The notes under the pieces were generated by a model that saw only the letters and a list, made by a program, of their open reading frames with translations, did not search any database and was not told the DNA's origin. This document shows, piece after piece, positions 8,643 to 16,750 of a DNA stretch of 43,489 bases. The stretch's first letter is position 1; each line of letters begins with the position of its first letter. Source of the stretch: Sphingobium sp. (GTDB lineage Bacteria; Pseudomonadota; Alphaproteobacteria; Sphingomonadales; Sphingomonadaceae); contig JAGIAZ010000024.1 of assembly GCA_017744605.1 (NCBI GenBank), forward strand, positions 1 through 43,489. The letters run 5' to 3'. The position numbers were made by a program, and so were the translations under genes.

Positions 8643-9575
8643 ATGAGACAGAGCACGAGATTCTTCAGCATGGCGGCGCTCGCCGCCGCAGCGGCATTGC
8701 CGGCTTCGGCCCAGGCGGCGACATTCGCCTATGCGGACTTTTCCGATACGATCGGACTCCAGGTGAACGGCGCGGCTGCCGCGACCAATGTCGCCGGCCG
8801 CGATGTGATGCGCCTGACGCCGCCTCAGGGCAATTCCGGCGGCTCCGTGTTCAACACGCAGGCGATCGCGCTGACCAACGACTATGGCTTCAGCACCCGC
8901 TTCACCTTCAACATCGGCTCCAATGGGGACACGCCATGGGGCCCGATCGGAGCGGACGGCATCGCCTTCGTCATCCAGACCGTGTCCAACAATGTCGGCG
9001 GCGCCGGCGGCGCTCTGGGCTATGGCGGCATCAGCCCCAGCGTCGAGGTCGAATTCGATACCTACAGCAACGGGACCGATCCTGGCTTCAACGGCGATCT
9101 CAGAGCCAATAATCACATCGCGATCATGCAGAATGGCGACTATACCAATCATCTGGCCTTCGCGAACGTGGCGTCCACGCTGAACCTGAGCGGCGGCCAG
9201 GATATCACCGCCTTCGTCGACTATAACGGCCTCACCAATCTGATGGAGGTCCGCTGGTCCACGGACGGCCTGCGGCCCGGCGTTGCCGGTCTCAGCTATA
9301 CGATCGATCTGGCGGGCCTGTTCGGGACCAATCCGGTCTTTGTCGGCTTCACCGGTGCCACGGGCGCCAATTGGAGCGCGCAAGATGTCGTGAACTGGAC
9401 GTTCAACGACAATTACGATCCGATCACGACGGCCCCGACCGAGACCGTTCCGGCCGGGTCGTCCCCGACCAGCGCCGTGCCGGAGCCGGCGACCTGGGCG
9501 CTGATGATCGGCGGCTTCGGTCTCATGGGCGCCGCGCTGCGCCGCCGGTCCGGGGTCCGTTTCGCCACGGCCTGA
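8643..9575 (+). CDS. Exported L-type lectin-domain protein with PEP-CTERM sorting signal
   Basis: A 310-residue secreted protein. Residues 1-25 are a signal peptide (ALPASAQA). Residues of about 26-255 resemble a legume/L-type lectin jelly roll, with DGIAFVIQ, VEVEFDTYSN and an NHIAIMQNGD strand, the usual hydrophobic and acidic carbohydrate/metal-site strands. The tail is a PEPxxWA-CTERM signal: VPEPATWALMIGGFGLMGAA followed by an Arg cluster. Such tails are recognised by an exosortase-like system and are associated with exopolysaccharide producers; no exosortase gene is in the window. A role in binding surface glycans is inferred from the fold. Confidence 0.88.
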   Translation: MRQSTRFFSMAALAAAAALPASAQAATFAYADFSDTIGLQVNGAAAATNVAGRDVMRLTPPQGNSGGSVFNTQAIALTNDYGFSTRFTFNIGSNGDTPWGPIGADGIAFVIQTVSNNVGGAGGALGYGGISPSVEVEFDTYSNGTDPGFNGDLRANNHIAIMQNGDYTNHLAFANVASTLNLSGGQDITAFVDYNGLTNLMEVRWSTDGLRPGVAGLSYTIDLAGLFGTNPVFVGFTGATGANWSAQDVVNWTFNDNYDPITTAPTETVPAGSSPTSAVPEPATWALMIGGFGLMGAALRRRSGVRFATA

Positions 9576-9615
9576 TCCGTTTCAGTCGCCGGCATGTGGG
9601 AGTCCGGCAGCCAGA

Positions 9616-9650
9616 GAAAGGGCGGGTCGTTCGTGTCGGCCTGCCCTTTC
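9616..9650 (+). terminator. Possible hairpin after the lectin gene
   Basis: GAAAGGGC and GCCCTTTC pair over 8 bp, extendable to 11 bp with one G-T pair, around a 13-19-nt loop. It lies 40 bp after the lectin stop. No clear T-run follows, so intrinsic termination is uncertain. Confidence 0.4.
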
Positions 9651-9671
9651 CATGGTCCGGTAGACCTTGAT

Positions 9672-9914
9672 CGTCATTGCGAGCGACGCAGTCGCGCGGC
9701 AATCTAGAGCATTGAGCCTAAAATCTGACCCACCGTTCCGTTCGTGTCGAGCGAAGTCGAGACACCCATCGTTGTAGCGCAAGACCGATGGGTGTCTCGA
9801 CTTCGCTCGACACGAACGGATAAGAGCGTTGCAGATTAAAAGCACACCGCTCTAGGCCCGCCTTAAACCGCCCTGGATTGCTTCGCCCGGCTTCCCGCCG
9901 GGCTCGCAATGACG
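9672..9914. repeat. REP-like palindromic repeat, interrupted copy
   Basis: The left half (9672-9703) and right half (about 9872-9914) match the element at 2033-2126, ending in the same CGTCATTGCGA terminal inverted repeat. About 150 bp of a different palindromic repeat (9704-9855) separates the halves. This fills most of the 360-bp gap between the lectin gene and kdpE; no gene was seen there. Confidence 0.8.
9704..9855. mobile_element. Small palindromic (MITE-like) element nested in the REP-like repeat
   Basis: The 152-bp insert begins CTAGAGC and ends GCTCTAG, with imperfect terminal inverted repeats extending about 24 bp to an AATCTG/CAGATT pair. Inside lies a perfect 34-bp inverted repeat (arms 9738-9771 and 9786-9819) built on GTGTCGAGCGAAGTCGAGAC, with a 14-nt loop. 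There is no coding capacity. Compared with the intact copy at 2033 this is clearly an insertion, so a non-autonomous mobile element is the simplest reading. No transposase is nearby. Confidence 0.65.
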
Positions 9915-9935
9915 ATTGAGGCGTTCTGATCAGCC

Positions 9936-10613
9936 TTAGTCGGCCAGCCGATAGCCGATGCCCGGTTCGTTGCGGATGAGCGCCGGCTGGGCGGGATCGC
10001 GCTCGAGCTTGAGGCGCAGCGCGCGCATGACGACGCGCAGATAATCGACATCGGCGACATGCGCCTTGCCCCAGACCCGCTCCAGCAGCGCGGCATGAGT
10101 CAGCACGCGGCCGCCCGCCTCGACGAGCGCCTGCAGCACGGCGAATTCGCGCGGCGTCAGAGTGACCGGCGCGTCGCGGCAGGTCACTTCATGGCGCGCA
10201 CCGTCCAGCACGATCGGGCCGAACCGCATCGGCATGTCGGCCTGCTGGGCATGGCCCGCCCGGCGGAGCGCGGAGCGTAATCGCGCGAGCAGCTCGTCCC
10301 CGTCGAACGGCTTGGTCACATAATCGTCCGCGCCGAGGTCGAGCGCGGCGATCTTCTCGGCCGTGTCGTTGCGGGCCGTGACGACGATGATCGGCAAGTC
10401 GTGGCGACTGCGGATTGCGCTCAATATTTCAAGGCCGTCGCGGTCGGGCAGGCCGAGGTCGAGCAGCACCGCCGCGATCCCGCCCCGCTCGACGATGGCG
10501 AGCGCTTCGCGCCCGTTTTCGGCAAAGGCCGGCTCATGCCCGCCGCGCGTCAGGATCGTCGCGAGCAGCCGCCGGATGGCCGGCTCGTCCTCCGCGATCA
10601 GGATCGCGCTCAT
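9936..10613 (-). CDS. kdpE: KdpE-like response regulator (OmpR/PhoB family)
   Basis: A 225-residue response regulator. The receiver domain (residues 1-115) has the acidic pair Glu8-Asp9, phosphoacceptor Asp52 in AVLLDLGLPD, and Lys in DYVTKPF. The C-terminal winged helix (about 130-225) includes LTPREFAVLQALVEAGGRV and VDYLRVVMRALRLKLE, typical of KdpE, which controls potassium-uptake genes. Its ATG overlaps the sensor kinase stop as ATGA, so translation is coupled. Repeats follow its stop. The likely target is the kup gene at the head of the same operon; no kdpFABC genes are in the window. Confidence 0.92.
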   Translation of the reverse strand: MSAILIAEDEPAIRRLLATILTRGGHEPAFAENGREALAIVERGGIAAVLLDLGLPDRDGLEILSAIRSRHDLPIIVVTARNDTAEKIAALDLGADDYVTKPFDGDELLARLRSALRRAGHAQQADMPMRFGPIVLDGARHEVTCRDAPVTLTPREFAVLQALVEAGGRVLTHAALLERVWGKAHVADVDYLRVVMRALRLKLERDPAQPALIRNEPGIGYRLAD

Positions 10614-12058
10614 GCCGCCTCTATCGCCCGCACGGGCAGGCCAAGGCGGAAACAGGCGCCCCCGACCCCGTCACCGTCGGGCATGTCCTCGATGTCGACT
10701 GTCATGTGCATGGCGTCGGCGAAGCCTTTGACGATGGCAAGCCCCAGCCCGCTGCCGCCGCCCCGGTCATTGCCTTCGACACGCGCGAAGCGCTCGAAGA
10801 CGCGTCCGCGCTCCGCCGGGGAAATGCCCGGCCCATCGTCGCGTACGCGCAGTTCGACGAGGCCGCCCGTCGCCCTCGCGGAAATGCCGATCGAGGCGCG
10901 GGCATGGCGCGCCGCATTGTCGATGAGATTGATGAGGACATGGCGCAGCAGCACCGGATCGGCCGCGACGAGGGGCAAGTCGCTGGCGACATCGCGCGTC
11001 ACCTTGAGCGGCTTGAGCACCCTGTCCAGCGCGGCGCAGGCGTCGGCGACGCTGTCGACCAGGTCGACCGCCTCGGTCCGGGGCGCGAGCGCGCCACCTT
11101 CGATGCGGGCCGCGCCGATCAGGTCGTCCATCATGCGGTCGAGGCGGCGCGCTTCGTTCAGGGCTTCGGCGGCGCCTTCATCATGGATCGCCAGCCGATC
11201 GAGCGCGCCGGTCACCACCGTCAGCGGCGTGCGGAAGTCGTGCGCCAGCGAGGCCAGCAACGCACGCCGGAACGCGTCGCGATCCTCGAGGCGCTCCCGG
11301 GCGTGCCGCTCGCCTTCCAGCGCCAACCGGTCGCGGGATTGGCCGAGCAGCCAGGCCAGCGACTGGAGCTGGTCCAGCGCGGCCTCGCTGCGGGTCTCGC
11401 CATCGGCGGGCCGCGCGACGGCGAGCACGTCGCCGCCGGATTGGCGCCGTGGGCTGAGCGGCAGGAAGGTCCAGTCGGCGGGCGGCATGATCGTCGTGCC
11501 ATGGCCGGTCATGTCGCCATTGTGCATGGTCCACGCCGCGGCCGAGCGGTCGAGCGTCGAAAAGCCCGGCTCGGCGTCGGGCGCCTGGCCCAGCGGCAGG
11601 ATCTGTGTCTGGCCATAATGGCCGCGCAGCCAGTCGAGGGCAGCGGCGGCTGCATCGCCCGGATCGCCGCGCCCGAGCAGCGCCGCGAACGCCGCCGCCT
11701 CGGTGCTGGCGGCGGCGCGCAGCTCGGCCTCGCTCTTGCGAGCATGGAGCGCGTCGGCGAGCCGGCTGGTCACGACCGCGACCGCCACCAGCACGAACAG
11801 GCTCACCACATTGTCGAGGCCGTGGACCTGGAAGCTGAAGCGGGGCGGCAGGGCGAAATAATTATAGGCGAGCGCGCCGGTGACCGCCGCGGCCAGGCCC
11901 GGCCCAAGCCCGCCCCGGGGCGAGGCCAGCAACACCGGCAGCAGGAACAGGAGCGCTGCCGACGCCAGGCCCCAGACCGGCAGCCAGAGCGCCACCGCGG
12001 CCGCGACCAGCGCGACGGCGGCGAGGGCGAGCAGATAGGCGCCGGGGCCCGATCTCAT
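10610..12058 (-). CDS. kdpD: Short KdpD-like sensor histidine kinase
   Basis: A 482-residue membrane kinase. Residues of about 5-105 hold four helices resembling the DUF4118 membrane region of KdpD, including GALAYNYFALPPRFSF. A GAF-like linker follows, then a HisKA domain with phosphoacceptor His273 in SLAHDFRTPL, and an HATPase domain with LINLIDNAARHA, DDGPGIS and GGSGLGLAIVKGF. Canonical KdpD is about 900 residues because it carries a cytosolic KdpD/Usp sensor region before the membrane part; that region is absent here. It starts 3 bp after kup ends and overlaps kdpE by 4 bp. The kinase should still signal to KdpE, but its potassium sensing must differ. Confidence 0.9.
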   Translation of the reverse strand: MRSGPGAYLLALAAVALVAAAVALWLPVWGLASAALLFLLPVLLASPRGGLGPGLAAAVTGALAYNYFALPPRFSFQVHGLDNVVSLFVLVAVAVVTSRLADALHARKSEAELRAAASTEAAAFAALLGRGDPGDAAAAALDWLRGHYGQTQILPLGQAPDAEPGFSTLDRSAAAWTMHNGDMTGHGTTIMPPADWTFLPLSPRRQSGGDVLAVARPADGETRSEAALDQLQSLAWLLGQSRDRLALEGERHARERLEDRDAFRRALLASLAHDFRTPLTVVTGALDRLAIHDEGAAEALNEARRLDRMMDDLIGAARIEGGALAPRTEAVDLVDSVADACAALDRVLKPLKVTRDVASDLPLVAADPVLLRHVLINLIDNAARHARASIGISARATGGLVELRVRDDGPGISPAERGRVFERFARVEGNDRGGGSGLGLAIVKGFADAMHMTVDIEDMPDGDGVGGACFRLGLPVRAIEAA

Positions 12059-12061
12059 CGC

Positions 12062-13963
12062 CTAAAGCTCAATTTGCGAGCCCAGCTCGACCACGCGGTT
12101 GGGCGGGATGGCGAAGAAGGCGGTCGGATCGGCGGCATTGCGGTGGAGGAAGCTGTAGATGAGCGTCATCCACCGCGGCATGGCGGGGTGCGCCGACAGG
12201 CGGATGGCATTGCGCCCCACGAAGAAGGAGGTGCCTCCCGTCCCCTTGAGCAGGTCGCTGCGCGCAAGATCGCTCGGCACGTCCACATGGTCCATATAGC
12301 CATATTGCAGCGCGGCGGCGACGAAATGATCGTCGATGCGCGTCACGTTGAGGCGCTCGTCCGGCGGCATATGCGGTGTCTGCTGCGTGGCGACGGTCAG
12401 CAGGATGTTGAGACGGTGCAGCGCCTTGTTGTGCTTGAGATTGTGCAGCAGGGCCGAGGGCGCGACGGCTGCATCCTGCGTCAGGAACACGGCGACGCCG
12501 TCCACCTGTGCCGGCGGTCTTCCGCAGAGCGCCTTTGCGAGGTCCGCCATGGCGACGCCCTGTTCCGCGGTGCGCTGGAGCGCGGCCTTGCGTCCCGCGA
12601 GCCACGCGACGATGATCAGGCCCATCATGGCGGCGACGAGCAGCGGCACCCAGCCGCCCTCCGTCACCCGCAGGATGTTGGCGCCGAAGAAGATGAGGTC
12701 GATGGTCAGGAAAGGCGCGAACAGCACGGCCGTCCAGACCATGTTCCACCGCCACAGGCGCCAGGCGATAATGAAGGCGAGGCAGGTGGTGACGACCATC
12801 GTGCCGGTGACGGCGATGCCGTAAGCCGCCGCCATGGCGGTGCTGCTCTGGAACGAGGTGACGAGGATCAGCACGCCGGCCAGCAGGATCCAGTTGACCA
12901 TCGGCATGTAGATCTGGCCGATCCGCGCGGCGGAGGTCTGGCGGATCGTCATGCGCGGGATGAGGCCGAGCGCGATGCCCTGCTGGGTCAGCGAATAGGC
13001 GCCGGTGATGACCGCCTGGCTGGCGATGATCGTCGCCAGCGTCGCCAGCACGACCAGGCCCGCGCGCAGCGAGTCCGGGGCCATGAGGAAGAACCAGTCG
13101 GCATTGGCGAAGGGCGTGTGCGCCGCCTCCGCCGCGTTCAGCATGTGGAGCGCGAGGGCGCCTTGCCCCAGATAGTTGAGGGTCAGCGCCGGCCAGACGA
13201 AGCCGAGCCAGCCGAGCTGGATCGGCAACCGTCCGAAATGGCCCATGTCGGCGATCAGCGCCTCCGCGCCGGTGACGGTCAGGAACACCGCGCCCAGCAC
13301 GAACAGCCCCGGCACGCCGTGGCTGAGCATGAAGCGGACGGCCTGGAGCGGATCGAAGGCGCGCAGGATGCCGAGCTCCTGCACGATGTGCCAAAGCCCG
13401 AGCGCGCCGATGGCGACGAACCAGAGCGCGCAGACCGGCCCGAACAGGCCGGCGACTTTCGCCGTGCCGTGCGACTGGATGGCGAAGAGCGCGATCAATA
13501 TGCCGATGGTGACGCCGAGAATGACCGGCAGCGACATGCCGTCGCCGACGCCGGGTATCGTGCGCAGGCCTTCGACCGCCGAGAGCACCGACAGCGCCGG
13601 GGTGATCATCGCGTCGCCATAGAACAGCGCCGCGCCCGCCGCGCCGAGGATCAGCACGATCGGCCAGCGCCCTTTGGTGGCCCGGCTGGCCAGCGCCATG
13701 AGCGAGAGCACGCCGCCCTCGCCATTGTTGTCGGCGCGCATGAGGAAGAGGACATATTTGAGCGTGACGACGATGATCAGCGCCCACAGAGCGAGGCTCA
13801 GCACGCCGACGATCTCGCTGCGGTCGATGCCGTCGGCGGCGGTCTGCGCGAGCGCCTCGCGAAAAGCGTAGAGCGGGCTGGTGCCGATGTCGCCATAGAC
13901 AACGCCGATGGCGCCCAATGTCAGCAGCGGAAGCGAGGAGCGGGTGGAAATGGCCTGTGTCAT
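12062..13963 (-). CDS. kup: Kup family potassium uptake protein
   Basis: A 633-residue KUP/HAK transporter of the inner membrane, probably a K+/H+ symporter. The N-terminus has the family hallmark GVVYGDIGTSPLYAFRE in the first helix. About 12 helices follow up to residue 460 or so, then a cytosolic C-terminal domain of about 170 residues; the length is normal. It heads a tight operon with kdpD (3-bp gap) and kdpE. The KdpDE pair usually regulates kdpFABC, so this arrangement suggests control of Kup by a Kdp-type two-component system. No strong Shine-Dalgarno is visible before the ATG. Confidence 0.96.
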   Translation of the reverse strand: MTQAISTRSSLPLLTLGAIGVVYGDIGTSPLYAFREALAQTAADGIDRSEIVGVLSLALWALIIVVTLKYVLFLMRADNNGEGGVLSLMALASRATKGRWPIVLILGAAGAALFYGDAMITPALSVLSAVEGLRTIPGVGDGMSLPVILGVTIGILIALFAIQSHGTAKVAGLFGPVCALWFVAIGALGLWHIVQELGILRAFDPLQAVRFMLSHGVPGLFVLGAVFLTVTGAEALIADMGHFGRLPIQLGWLGFVWPALTLNYLGQGALALHMLNAAEAAHTPFANADWFFLMAPDSLRAGLVVLATLATIIASQAVITGAYSLTQQGIALGLIPRMTIRQTSAARIGQIYMPMVNWILLAGVLILVTSFQSSTAMAAAYGIAVTGTMVVTTCLAFIIAWRLWRWNMVWTAVLFAPFLTIDLIFFGANILRVTEGGWVPLLVAAMMGLIIVAWLAGRKAALQRTAEQGVAMADLAKALCGRPPAQVDGVAVFLTQDAAVAPSALLHNLKHNKALHRLNILLTVATQQTPHMPPDERLNVTRIDDHFVAAALQYGYMDHVDVPSDLARSDLLKGTGGTSFFVGRNAIRLSAHPAMPRWMTLIYSFLHRNAADPTAFFAIPPNRVVELGSQIEL

Positions 13964-14063
13964 GGACCATTCGATGCCCGCGAACGGGATTAAACCGCCA
14001 TATGGAAGGCGGTTCCGGGCATTAAATGCGCGTTAAATCGGTCCGGTGCGCATTTCAGACACG

Positions 14064-14100
14064 AAAAAGGGCGGAGAGCCGCAGCCATCCGCCCTTTTTT
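14064..14100 (-). terminator. Intrinsic terminator after the transaldolase-family gene
   Basis: AAAAAGGGCGGA and TCCGCCCTTTTT form a perfect 12-bp stem with a 12-nt loop. It lies 25 bp past the stop of the minus-strand gene at 14125, and is T-rich on both strands. It isolates that gene from kup. Confidence 0.88.
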
Positions 14101-14124
14101 GAAAGCGATGCTGTTGAGGCCGAA

Positions 14125-15345
14125 TCAGCCTTCCAGCGTCATCCGCACGAAGTCCACCGTCTGGCGCGTCGCCGCGTGGAATTCGGTCTCGGTCGCCTTG
14201 AACGCGCCGAAATGCGCGAACTGATCGGGCGTCATGCCGTCGAACTCATAGGCTTGGCGGAAGCTCGGCAGCTTCAGCAGCTTCTCGATGCTCGCCTTGT
14301 TCGGCTCGCGGTCGATCGCATTCTTCTCGAACGGCGCCAAATCGTCCTGCGCCGCCATCAGGCCCGCAATATAGCCGGGCGGGCAGGTGTAGACCATGTC
14401 CGAACCGGCATAGTCCTGGATGTGGCGGCTCACCGTCTTGCCGGTGCGCTCGTCCTTCTCCACGCGCATCGAGCACTGGAGCATCTTGGACGGGTGGTTG
14501 TTCTGCTTGCCCCAATGATAGGCGCGCTTCAGCACGGCTTCCTCGCCGTCGCGGATTTCCGGCAGCGTCAGCTCGATGCCACGGGCCTTGGCCTCGGTCT
14601 TCCAGTCAGACAGTTCACCGAGTCGCGCCGACATGTGCGTGATGACCGAGCGCCACTTGCCGAGGTCGACGCCGGCGGCGCGCGCGCGCTGCAGGCCTGC
14701 CGTCACCGCCGCCATGCAGCGCATATATTGCGGCACAGTGAAGCTCGTTGTGTTGTTGGTCGAGATGCCGCGCGCGGTCAGTTCCTCGAGAACCTCATAG
14801 CCTTCCTTGGAGCCGGGCAGCTTTACCATGACGTTGGGCGCTTGCGCGTAGATACTCAGGCCCTGCGCTAGCATCTTGTCGCCATCGCGCACGAAGCGCG
14901 GGTCGACCTGGCCGGAGAGCATCCCATACTTGCCGCCGGACTTCTCATAGACCGGAAGGATCGCGTCCGCGCCCAGCTTCACCAGGTCGAGATAAGCGGC
15001 CCAATAGACGCCCTCGACGTCGAGTGACGGATCGGCTTTGGCAATGTCTTGGATGCGGCGCGCCCAGCCGGCGGGATCGAGCTTGATCGCCTGCAGCGAG
15101 AGCGGCGGATTGGTGGTGACGCCGCGGAAGCCCATCGTGCCGTCTTCGGCGATGGTCTCGGCGTCCATCATCCGCGTGAGCTGCGCGTCCCAGTCCGCTT
15201 CGCGGCCGGCAGGCGCCTTAGCAAGCGTCTCCTTGCGCCAGCTCGGGAAAATGATGGGCGATGAGTCCCACCAGATCTCGGCTCCGGGGTTGGTGTCCGC
15301 GAGCTGCTCGAGCACGCTCTTCGTCATGGTGGCGCTGTCTGTCAT
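14125..15345 (-). CDS. Transaldolase family protein (large, about 400 residues)
   Basis: A 406-residue cytosolic protein. Transaldolase features are FRGVTTNPPLSL near the N-terminus, the Schiff-base lysine in VMVKLPGS, and the strand GISTNNTTSF. Classical TalA/TalB proteins are near 320 residues and the small TalC/FSA forms near 220, so this belongs to a longer subgroup. It is probably an aldol-transfer enzyme of sugar phosphates, but the substrate cannot be assigned. Possible starts are TTG 15357, ATG 15348 and ATG 15345; a GGA 7 bp before the last favours 15345. No pentose-phosphate genes are nearby. The gene diverges from the NTF2-like pair. Confidence 0.85.
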   Translation of the reverse strand: MTDSATMTKSVLEQLADTNPGAEIWWDSSPIIFPSWRKETLAKAPAGREADWDAQLTRMMDAETIAEDGTMGFRGVTTNPPLSLQAIKLDPAGWARRIQDIAKADPSLDVEGVYWAAYLDLVKLGADAILPVYEKSGGKYGMLSGQVDPRFVRDGDKMLAQGLSIYAQAPNVMVKLPGSKEGYEVLEELTARGISTNNTTSFTVPQYMRCMAAVTAGLQRARAAGVDLGKWRSVITHMSARLGELSDWKTEAKARGIELTLPEIRDGEEAVLKRAYHWGKQNNHPSKMLQCSMRVEKDERTGKTVSRHIQDYAGSDMVYTCPPGYIAGLMAAQDDLAPFEKNAIDREPNKASIEKLLKLPSFRQAYEFDGMTPDQFAHFGAFKATETEFHAATRQTVDFVRMTLEG

Positions 15346-15556
15346 CATGTGTTCCAAATAATCCGCTGGCCGCCAAGGTCCAGCCTATTCGTCATTTGCG
15401 GCGGCCAAGTTCCGTTGCCTGTGGCCGGAATGTCGTGGAGGCGCATTCACCTTTACGGCTTTTCCAGTTCAAGCACCGCTGTTAGCGTGCGAAGAAACAA
15501 GAAAACGAGTCCGGCGGATGAAGCGGGGCCGATGCGATTACACGGAGGGGAACATC

Positions 15557-16588
15557 ATGAAGATAGTCATCCGGTCGGCCGTGGCCGCCGTTGTTCTGGC
15601 ATGCACAGCCATTATCGGTGCGCCGGTCTCGGCGCAGTCCGCCTCCTCGCCGCCCGACCCGGCCGCCGACGCCTGCCAGCGCGCTTGCCTTGAAGGCTTT
15701 GTGAACCGCTATCTCGATGCCATGGCCGCGCACAAGGTGGATCCGGCTCTGTTTGCAGCCAATGTCCGCTTCACCGAAAATGGCGTCCAGCTGCCGTTCG
15801 GCAATGAAGGCTTGTGGGCGACTGCCAGCGGCGTGGGCAGTTACAAATTCTATGTCCCCGATATCGAGACGCAGCAGGTTGGCTTCATCGGCACGGTCCT
15901 CGAGACGCAGAACAGCTCTGCCAGCGGGCCGGCGCGCGCGCCCGACATCGTTGCCATTTCGCTGCGCCTGCGCATCGTCGACGGCAAGATCACCGAGGTC
16001 GAGCAGATCGCCAACCGTCCCGACCGCCCGCTCGGTCCGGCGCCGGCAACGCCGCCAGCGGGCGGCCTCGGCGCGGCGGGTGCCAATATCGAGAAGATGG
16101 GCGCGCCGCACCCGTCCTTCCTGACCACCATCCCGGAGAAGGAGCGTCTTAGCCGTGCCGACCTGATCCGCATCGGCAACTATTATTTCGACGCGGTCGA
16201 GCGCAACACCGGCAAGGACTACTACCCGTTCAGCGACGATTGCCTCCGCCACGAGAACGGCACCATCACAGCCGGCCCGCCCGATGCTTCGAATCCCAAT
16301 CGGTTGGGGTGCAAGGCGCAACTCGAAAAGTCTCTGATTGGCGCCGTCACCACCATTCGCGACCGCCGCTTCGTGGCTGTCGATCGCGAGCGCGGCCTCG
16401 TCTTCGCCTTCGGCTTCTTCGACCATCGGAACATCGACTGGACCTGGGAGCTCGGCGAGATCTTCAAGATCCAGAAGGACAAGATCACCCGCGTCGAGGC
16501 CGTGATCCTGCGCGGCCCTTATGGCATGAACTCGGGCTGGAGCACCTACGAGCAAACCCGCTCGGAGCAGCCGCAGGACATCCGCTGA
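15557..16588 (+). CDS. Exported protein with two NTF2-like domains
   Basis: A 343-residue exported protein. The ATG at 15557 is preferred because GGAGGGG lies 6 bp upstream and a signal peptide follows directly (residues 1-28, ending PVSAQS). The mature part holds two repeats of an NTF2/SnoaL-like pattern: CLEGFVNRYLDAMAAHKVDP through RFTENG, then RIGNYYFDAVERNTGKDYYP through DDCLRHENG. Cysteines recur around the second unit (DDC, GCK), suggesting disulfides in the periplasm. It resembles bacterial DUF8021-type proteins, from memory. No catalytic role is known to me. A related gene follows 162 bp downstream, so this is a tandem family pair. Confidence 0.75.
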   Translation: MKIVIRSAVAAVVLACTAIIGAPVSAQSASSPPDPAADACQRACLEGFVNRYLDAMAAHKVDPALFAANVRFTENGVQLPFGNEGLWATASGVGSYKFYVPDIETQQVGFIGTVLETQNSSASGPARAPDIVAISLRLRIVDGKITEVEQIANRPDRPLGPAPATPPAGGLGAAGANIEKMGAPHPSFLTTIPEKERLSRADLIRIGNYYFDAVERNTGKDYYPFSDDCLRHENGTITAGPPDASNPNRLGCKAQLEKSLIGAVTTIRDRRFVAVDRERGLVFAFGFFDHRNIDWTWELGEIFKIQKDKITRVEAVILRGPYGMNSGWSTYEQTRSEQPQDIR

Positions 16589-16750
16589 TAAGCTGGCAAA
16601 TCATCGACAATCACTGTTCGTGCTGAGTTCGTCGAAGCACCTTCCCTTGTTCTTCAAGGAAGAAAACGCCCTTCGACATTCGAGCGAGCCACGCGTCTCG
16701 CTCGAACAGGGCGAACGGTTGTGGAAGTAGGGTTTTCGGGAGGATAGACC

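Noticed and set aside
9718..9909. Short frames within the 9.7-9.9 kb repeat region
   Set aside because: They run through the palindromic repeats and translate repeat sequence only.
10415..13993. A 1192-codon open frame on the plus strand opposite kup-kdpD
   Set aside because: Antisense to kup, kdpD and part of kdpE, with the same low-complexity character. A shadow frame.
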